The notes under the pieces were generated by a model that searched no databases, had not been told where the DNA came from, and worked only from the letters and a program-made list of their open reading frames with translations. This document shows, piece by piece, positions 57,910-64,000 of a stretch of 64,000 bases of DNA (positions are counted from its first letter, which is position 1; each line of letters starts with the position of its first letter). The stretch is from Malurus cyaneus samueli (Eukaryota; Chordata; Aves; Passeriformes; Maluridae), in contig CM019236.1 in assembly GCA_009741485.1 (NCBI GenBank), positions 53,239,967-53,303,966 on the forward strand, read 5' to 3'. The translations under genes were made by a program, and so were the position numbers.

Positions 57910-58112
57910 CTCGCCGCTGCTGCCCGCGCCCGGCGCGCCCCGATCGCGTCACCCGCCCCGGGGCGGGGAAAGGGAAGGGGAGGGAGCGGGGGAAGGAGCG
58001 GGAAAAGGGAATGTGGAAAGGGAGAAGGGCGGCTCTGTTCACTGCGGCGGCGGTCGGGATGGCGAACCCGCGCTTAAGGGGCGGCCACAACCAGCTGCGA
58101 GGGAAACGTGCT

Positions 58113-58118
58113 TTTAAT
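58113..58118 (-). terminator. Candidate CCDC112 poly(A) signal
   Basis: An ATTAAA hexamer on the minus strand ~260 nt after the CCDC112 stop, the only near-canonical signal seen before PGGT1B exon 1. Its use would place the transcript end inside the CpG island. Confidence 0.35.
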
Positions 58119-58378
58119 GCCAAGGGACATCACAGCCGGCCGGTCTGGCGGGCGGCGCGTCAAACCCGACACTCTCAAAATGCAAAGGTAACGTGGGTCA
58201 CGCCAACTCTGTGCCGGCTCCCGGCAAGTGCTGGCTACTGCTTCCTCCTGCGACGGGGACAGGCTGGTGTGCAGCTACAACGCTTCTCTCCAGGCTGGGA
58301 CAGCTCTGACAACAAAGCAAAAAGGCATTTAGTTTGCGAGTGCATTTGTGTCATGCTGCACGTCCGACGGTCCCCTCC

Positions 58379-58501
58379 TCACCTCTGAGCAGGGCGCAAC
58401 AGCGGCTCTGAAGCTGCTGGGACCACCTCGTTCCTACGTTCCTCCCAGCCTCTGTTGGGTCTGTTCAACCTGGATCGGTCTCTGGTGACCCGACTCTCGA
58501 C
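58379..58501 (-). CDS. CCDC112 last exon
   Basis: It starts after CATTGAG with VESRVTRDRSRLNRPNRGWE and ends SEPLLRPAQR-TGA (41 codons with stop). Human has VENNVSRDPSRLYKPTKGWEE here, followed by a longer tail. The RGWEER match and the phase-0 join to exon 59,086-59,181 support it. It appears shorter at the C-terminus than human by about 15 residues. Confidence 0.85.
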   Translation of the reverse strand, partial: VESRVTRDRSRLNRPNRGWEERRNEVVPAASEPLLRPAQR

Positions 58502-61500
58502 CTCAATGAAACCAACAACCAAAAAATAATTAGTCTTTATCGTTTATCACAAAAGGAGTTCCACTATGCCCACTGGGTCTTCATAGCGGAAGCAGGTAAG
58601 TAAATCTGAGCAGCTGAGTAAACAACACAAGCCATAACAACACTTGACACTATCACAGGGCATAGGAGAAAGGTGAAAAATAAGCGTGGCAACAACTGCT
58701 TCCTGTCATTAAATTTTAATTCCATAAAGTTAAACTCTTGTAAAACGTGGGGTATGTAAAATATTTCTCGAAGCCAGCCTACTTAATCAATGGTAGAAAA
58801 CCATTTGAAAAAATAAAAGCCACCACCCATATTGCAGCTCACTTGTATGGCCTGTAGGCCTTGCCCTGTGAAATACTGCCACAAGATACATAAAGTCTAG
58901 AGATTTTTCCCTGTTTTTTAAACACAAGCAGAACAGCCCCTGCTGCAATTAGTCTCCTGAAAACAGGCATGACTTTGTTTTCCTTTATCAACCAGTGAGA
59001 TAATTAAAAATCTTTTTTGATCAATGAAAAAAGGTCTGCGTAAACCACCAAGCTGCACATATCTCTGGATAAAAGAAACAGTTACCTTCTCTCTTAATTT
59101 TGCCAATCTTTTTTCTTTTTCTTGTTTGTCTGTCTCCTCAGTGTGTTTCTGTAAAACCCTTAGCTCCAGTTTACGTAGCTCCTGAAACATAATGAATGGA
59201 AAAGCAAACTTTTATTTGGAAGTAAAATAAATGATACAAAAATATACGTGTAGCCTTTTCACTGCCTTTTTTTAAAAATTATTATAATAGTAGAGAATAA
59301 AGTTTCACTAGGTAGCTACTTGCTACAGCTTGTCCTACACAAACAAGCTGTAGTTACATGTCTCAGGAAAAAAGAAGTAGTAATTTAACCTCTTTATAAA
59401 ACTGAAGTGTGAACACTGACAATATCCATTCTCACGCAACTGCATTTACATGGATTATGGGATCTGACTTTACCAAACAAGTACTGAAACCTGCAGGATA
59501 TTCAAACAATTCTTTCTCCTATCCTCATGAAACACACAGGTCTTCGGACACCTTGAACAGCAAAGCCCAAACAGTTTTTCCCAAGTAAATTATTTATCGG
59601 AGAAATTAATCTACTTCTATATGGATAAAGAAATATGGGCTTGAGTACTCCTGTAGAATGAGATATTCAAGAAAAGGAACATTTTCGTCTAAAATCAAGT
59701 TTCATACTGTTTGTCTGTAATAGATGCTGTTATTTGTAGTGAACTGATATTGGATCGATGTGAATGAAACTTGGGTTTTCTGTAGGAGGCAGTCACAAAT
59801 TTAAAACAATGACATACAAAAAAGGAGATGAAATTACGCACATGGTCTTGAAACTTAGACATTTCTTCTAAAGCAATTTTCTTCCTTTCCTCCTTTTCAG
59901 CTTCCTCTTTCTTCGCATTTTCAAGCTTTTCAAGTTCCTCTGTTACTTTTTTTTGCAAGGTATTCTTTTCCAACAGTAATTTCAAATGGCTTTGGTGCTC
60001 TTTTTGTTGCTTTTTCTCTTTCTCTTCTAGTTTTAGTGGTGATGCTTGATCCATTGTAAATGCTACTACTTTCTGTTTCTTCCAGAGTTCAACTGCTGCT
60101 TGTTTTCTTTTTCTTTCTTCTTCTGCTTTTTGTTTCTGAGCTTCTTCACGCTGTTGCCATCTTTCCTTGAGCATTTTTTCTGATTTCTCTTTCTCCTTCA
60201 AGTTTCTTTCTTTTTCTTGCTGCTGCTTTTCTCTCCATTTTTTAATTGACTGCAAGAAACCACAGGAAAACAAGCCAAGATTTTTCATGAAAATTTTACA
60301 CATTCACATTGATTCAGTCTGATGAAGACACATGTTCAAATGACACAAACCGCACATAGGAACTAAAAGTCTACCGAAAGCAAAACTTAGAGCAAAGAAG
60401 CACCTCTATCTGTTTTCTCACTTTCTTTTTTCTATTTTATGGATTACACAAGTGGGTTTAACAGATTAACACATATCTCCTAAAACTGTTTCAGTAACAG
60501 CAATCATAATAACTTTGGGTAGTTACAAATGTTGATGTAATATGCTTTTTTATTGCAAGCATGTTTCAGTTCTTTTTTTTTTCCAATTAACACACTGTTT
60601 TATAGTAGTTCTTATGTCAATATATCTTTTATTACGTAGATAGTTCTTGAGGGAATCATAATTCTGTATACCAGTCTGTGAGAGGTGTGTTGCTTATAGA
60701 GTGGGACAGACATTCTTAGGGACAAATGTAACAGGAAGACAGGATTGCTTACTGCTCTAGGCTTGGTACCTAACTTGCTAGATCACTGACACCGAAAGCA
60801 TTTACAATACACTTTGGCAATACATAGCCCACTTCTCTGTGTTGTTGGATCTATGCTCGTTCTTCATTATTTATTAAAGACTTTGGCAAGCTGGGGATGC
60901 TAAAGACCTCAGTTATATACCATGAGCCATAAGAGAAATCTGCCTGGTACTACTACTAGAGAGGCAGATGCAAAACCAAGACAATATGCATTTTAAAAAC
61001 AAGTACTTAAAACTACAAAAGCCCTGGAGGGGTTATTTTACCTCTTTCTTTCTTTCTTGTAATATTACAAATTCTTGATACCATTTGTCGTGCTGTTCAA
61101 TATCTTCTTTTGTTCTTCCACTGAGATACTCAAGGACTTCGTCCATGTAAGACAGTCTTCCTCTGTACTTTGTCCGTATTTTCAGAAAATTTTGATGATC
61201 ATAATCATCCCAACCTCCTTGCTGCCCTCCTGTTTGCTGAAGAAATCTTTCAAACTCTATTACTTCTTCGGGTAGATGATTTTCGAGTGTTTTATCAACC
61301 TTGACCCTGGCTGATGGCCATTTTAAAACTTTTTCTGCTGTTGAGCTCTGTAATGCCCACAGTTCCACTTTTCTTTCAAAGAGATTGAGCTCATTAATGG
61401 CAGCTTTTTCCTCTTTCAAAAGCTGTTGATATCTGAAAAGAGACAAACACTGAAATGTAAGAAAAAAAAATCCAGTATTCATTGTCCATTCACCAGAAAT

Positions 61501-64000
61501 GAATTTTGGAATTGTTCAATGCCATACAAAAGCTATTATTCAAAGATTAAGAATAGATGTGGTAACAGCACAGTTGTAATGATCCGATAATAAAGCACAC
61601 ACAATGAGAATTAAGTTATCCTTTTACTGAATTGTATGCATGCTGTAAATGTGTTTTTTAACTCAATCCCCTCCTGACACCGGCAGAGAGAAGGAAAACC
61701 CCCAAACCCGCTTAGACAACACAACAGCAACAACAAACCCCCCACAATCTAATCTCTTCTACAGCCTTTCTCTAAAAAGCCTATTCATAGGCAAATCATT
61801 GTTACACTGGAATGCTGCAATTGCTGTATAAACAGCTTCCCTAAAACGGACTTTAGCAAGATTCTAACGCTGATATTTTGTGCTTTGGTTTATATAACAC
61901 AGGAATCACTACCAAAAGAGTAAATCATAAGAACGGTTTGCTAGATTAATGCAAACTTTTCACTGTGTCTTATGAAAGCACTTTTTCTAGTAGCTGAAGC
62001 ATGTATAAACATACATTTGCCTCTGTTCCTCTTTAAAAGCATTGATTGCATTTTCAATTTCTTCCATCATTTCCTTGATCTTTTCAACAACTGAAAAAAA
62101 GAAGAGAGGAAAAAAGCATATAAATTACAAAGTCTACAGTATTTATCAGCACTATCCAGAAATGCAGGTCTTGTAGAGACTTTCGGGATACACATTTCAG
62201 TGTACAAAAAAGCATGCATTTCAATCTCAAACAGCCTTAAAAGATGAACTTTTACTTATTCAAAAGGTGTGTTTATGAAATGACTTAGCTAACTGGAAGA
62301 AAATCTAAGTATAAATTTTTATTTCCATTTAAGAAGTCTCATCTTGACTAACTTTCAGCTGATTCCCAGAATAAAACAGCCTTACATTAAAGTTCCACTT
62401 TTGTTTTTCATAACAATGCATTTAGTGACTTAAGCACACTCAGCCTGGTTTATACCAGGCTGTAGCAATCCTGTTTAACCTGCAGGCCTCTACTTCTACA
62501 AAGCTGACAAAGAAACATCAAAGTAAGACTTTTTCCTGTACTGTCAGCATGCTGTTGTCCTAACTTTAAGGTAAGACAGCTATCCAGAGATCTATTTTGC
62601 AGTGGTAGAAAATCCATTTATTAGATTATATAATTAGAATATGTTTTCAAATCAGCACATCTCCTATGGACACACTGAATGTGTAGTTTAACCTGTATTT
62701 TGGTAATTCTGTATAACCTAAACCTCTTATTTCAGCTTTCATGCCTTGTTAGTTCTCAGTATCTTCACTGACAATTTAAGAAGATAATGATTTTTTACAG
62801 ATAAAACACTGAATAAATGAAATGGGATGCATTTTATCTAACATCAGAAAGCCTCAGCTAGTTCTAGGAGGCCTCAAGCTGAGTTCTACAAAAGGTAATA
62901 GATACCACATGAGAATGGTTCTGTCACAGCTTATTTCCCAAAAGTTTTAAAACATCCAAACTGAACAAACTGCTGCAGCATTTTCTGTAGAATATTCCAA
63001 TTTACATTTCAAATCATGGGGCAACTAGAAATTAGTTCCTCGCAGAACCTACTCTGTGACCTCGTACCAGATTAAAGGGTGTTACACGATAGTAGAATAC
63101 CAACTTTATTCAGCATAAGGCAAATATTACAAGTAGGAAACATCTGGCTTTCAACAGCCTCAAAGAACAAACACACATCATTTGTAAAACCCAAGTTTCT
63201 GTTTCTACACAGAACTGCATAATCTTTCACCATTTCTAGGTTTACGTTTTCCCTTACAGATTCCTGCAGAATCACAAAGACTGGAGGAGTGTCTCTGCAA
63301 GAGAAAGACAAGTCCAACCATACCAAAAACGTGTCTGTAGAGGAAAATATTTTAAAATCTGTCATCATGACTTACACTTAGGTGTAGGCTTCACGTCTTT
63401 TAATTGTTGCTGAAGTCTCTTCACATTGTTTTGAATTTTTGATAGCTGCTGCACGATTTTAGCTTCTGTTAAACAAAATAAGGTGCTAATAGTTCTAGAA
63501 GTTTCTTTGTGCATTAAATTCAATACAAGAACAATGAAGCTGGGAGTTTGATCTACACAGGGACACAAATTCTGTTTGATGATAAGAAACTGCCACAATA
63601 CTAAATTTTAACTGGCAACTGCATGTAGCTCACCACACGGTCCATGTTATCTCCCTACACAGCATCAGCAGATTTTAAAATTAGCAGCTCCTATTTCTAA
63701 AAGTGAGCTTGGAGCCTACTGCCTTTAAGGTGATAGCTTAAGAATAGGAGTTTTGAGGGAGACTTTGACATAGGCTCCAAAACATGCATTTATGAAGAGA
63801 AAACTAACTGTGAAAGTGTACATGAATGTACTACTTCAGTAAGATTCATTTATTGGTTGTGGTAAATAGAGTAGAATCAGTTTTCATTTTCTCCAAGGAT
63901 GTGTGCATGTATTTGCTTTGTTACCACTTGGCTCCTCATGAGTCCAAAAATACATTAGTGAAGAGGATCAAGTTCTGTATACATCTTGGTACAAAGAAGC
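58379..64000 (-). CDS. CCDC112 (3' part of gene)
   Basis: CCDC112 is a coiled-coil protein of centriolar satellites linked to ciliogenesis. Six exons lie in the window: 63,376-63,465; 62,015-62,090; 61,042-61,432; 59,842-60,249; 59,086-59,181; 58,379-58,501. All joins keep phase and use GT-AG borders. Recognisable family words are KDVKPTPKFVEK, EEVIEFERFLQQTGG, WDDYDHQNFLKIR and KLELRVLQKHTEE. The middle exon is rich in Lys/Glu/Gln heptads. The N-terminal exons lie beyond the window end. PGGT1B starts ~470 bp downstream on the same strand, the same order as in human. Confidence 0.93.
59086..59181 (-). CDS. CCDC112 penultimate exon
   Basis: 32 codons between TTTCAG and GTAACT: ELRKLELRVLQKHTEETDKQ, then EKEKRLAKLREK. 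Human reads LHKLELKILDRQ..RRLAKLKEKV. Phase 0 on both sides. Confidence 0.92.
59842..60249 (-). CDS. CCDC112 coiled-coil exon
   Basis: 136 codons from SIKKWREKQQQEKER to EEMSKFQDH, after TTGCAG and before GTGCGT. Almost wholly charged: long runs of Lys, Glu, Gln and Arg with regular Leu/Ala/Val, a single continuous coiled coil. AVELWKKQK matches AVEAWKKQK of human. Confidence 0.93.
60250..61041 (-). other. CCDC112 intron
   Basis: AT-rich intron; nothing recognised. Confidence 0.7.
61042..61432 (-). CDS. CCDC112 exon with conserved WDDYDHQNF core
   Basis: 391 bp after TTTTCAG. It encodes YQQLLKEEKAAINELN, HLPEEVIEFERFLQQTGG, WDDYDHQNFLKIRTKYRGR, EVLEYLSGRTKEDIEQH and KWYQEFVILQERKKE. The core of the family is fully open, ending before GTAAAA. 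Confidence 0.95.
61433..62014 (-). other. CCDC112 intron
   Basis: Nothing recognised. Confidence 0.7.
62015..62090 (-). CDS. CCDC112 exon (EMMEEIENAIN)
   Basis: 76 bp after TTTTTCAG. It encodes VEKIKEMMEEIENAINAFKE and EQRQ, ending in AT before GTATGT. Joined to the next exon it gives EQRQIYQQLLKEEK, against EQRLIYEELIKEEK in human. Confidence 0.93.
62091..63375 (-). other. CCDC112 intron
   Basis: AT-rich intron; no repeat or exon recognised. Confidence 0.7.
63376..63465 (-). CDS. CCDC112 exon (KDVKPTPK)
   Basis: 90 bp after TTAACAG. It encodes AKIVQQLSKIQNNVKRLQQQ, then LKDVKPTPK, and one base of Phe before GTAAGT. Human reads AKIQQQLAKIHNNVKKLQHQ here. It is the most upstream exon found in the window. 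Confidence 0.92.
63466..64000 (-). other. CCDC112 intron to window end
   Basis: No exon recognised. The preceding exons of CCDC112 lie beyond the window. Confidence 0.65.

Noticed and set aside
62005..62030. Possible GC-AG intron in CCDC112 (AG|GCAAAT)
   Set aside because: A GTATGT donor seven bases farther gives the family sequence EQRQIYQQLL in frame, so no unusual donor is needed.

Overview
The window is nuclear DNA from a bird. Chicken-repeat-1 (CR1) LINE fragments with their typical 3' ends are scattered through it. Endogenous-retrovirus LTRs of the avian type whose reverse strand starts TGTGGTGGGTTGA are also present. Two vertebrate genes, CCDC112 and PGGT1B, lie in the same order and orientation as in human. 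Most of the window is intron.

Region by region: 1-7,670 is a flank with no gene I can support. 7,919-19,192 and 19,930-30,574 are two arms of a large imperfect inverted repeat around a 25-N gap (19,426-19,450). The right arm carries the real 3' part of PGGT1B (exons 7, 8 and 9, minus strand) and its downstream flank. The left arm is a plus-strand mirror copy in which exon 7 is intact but exons 8 and 9 are riddled with small indels. From 30,574 to 57,909 the rest of PGGT1B (exons 1 to 6) runs on the minus strand, with introns holding CR1 fragments and one solo LTR. A CpG island at about 57,560-58,150 covers PGGT1B exon 1. From 58,379 to past the window end lie the last six exons of CCDC112, also on the minus strand.

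PGGT1B encodes the beta subunit of protein geranylgeranyltransferase type I. All nine exons can be placed, with matching splice phases and about 376 codons in total. Exon 1 as written does not read through: one base appears to be missing just before the LETSR residues. CCDC112 is a coiled-coil centriolar-satellite protein. Its stop codon is only about 470 bp upstream of the PGGT1B start, so its 3' UTR probably runs into the PGGT1B CpG island.

I found no convincing new biological system. The most notable structure is the palindrome. The left arm is noisy (about 8.6-10.3 kb is an indel-ridden version of its mirror). The gap is flanked by the same 235-bp sequence on both sides. A 240-bp segment sits out of mirror order. 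Together these point to gap-filling with unpolished long reads and an unmerged contig overlap, although a real inverted duplication is not excluded. All calls come from reading the sequence and remembered protein families; no alignment or search was run.
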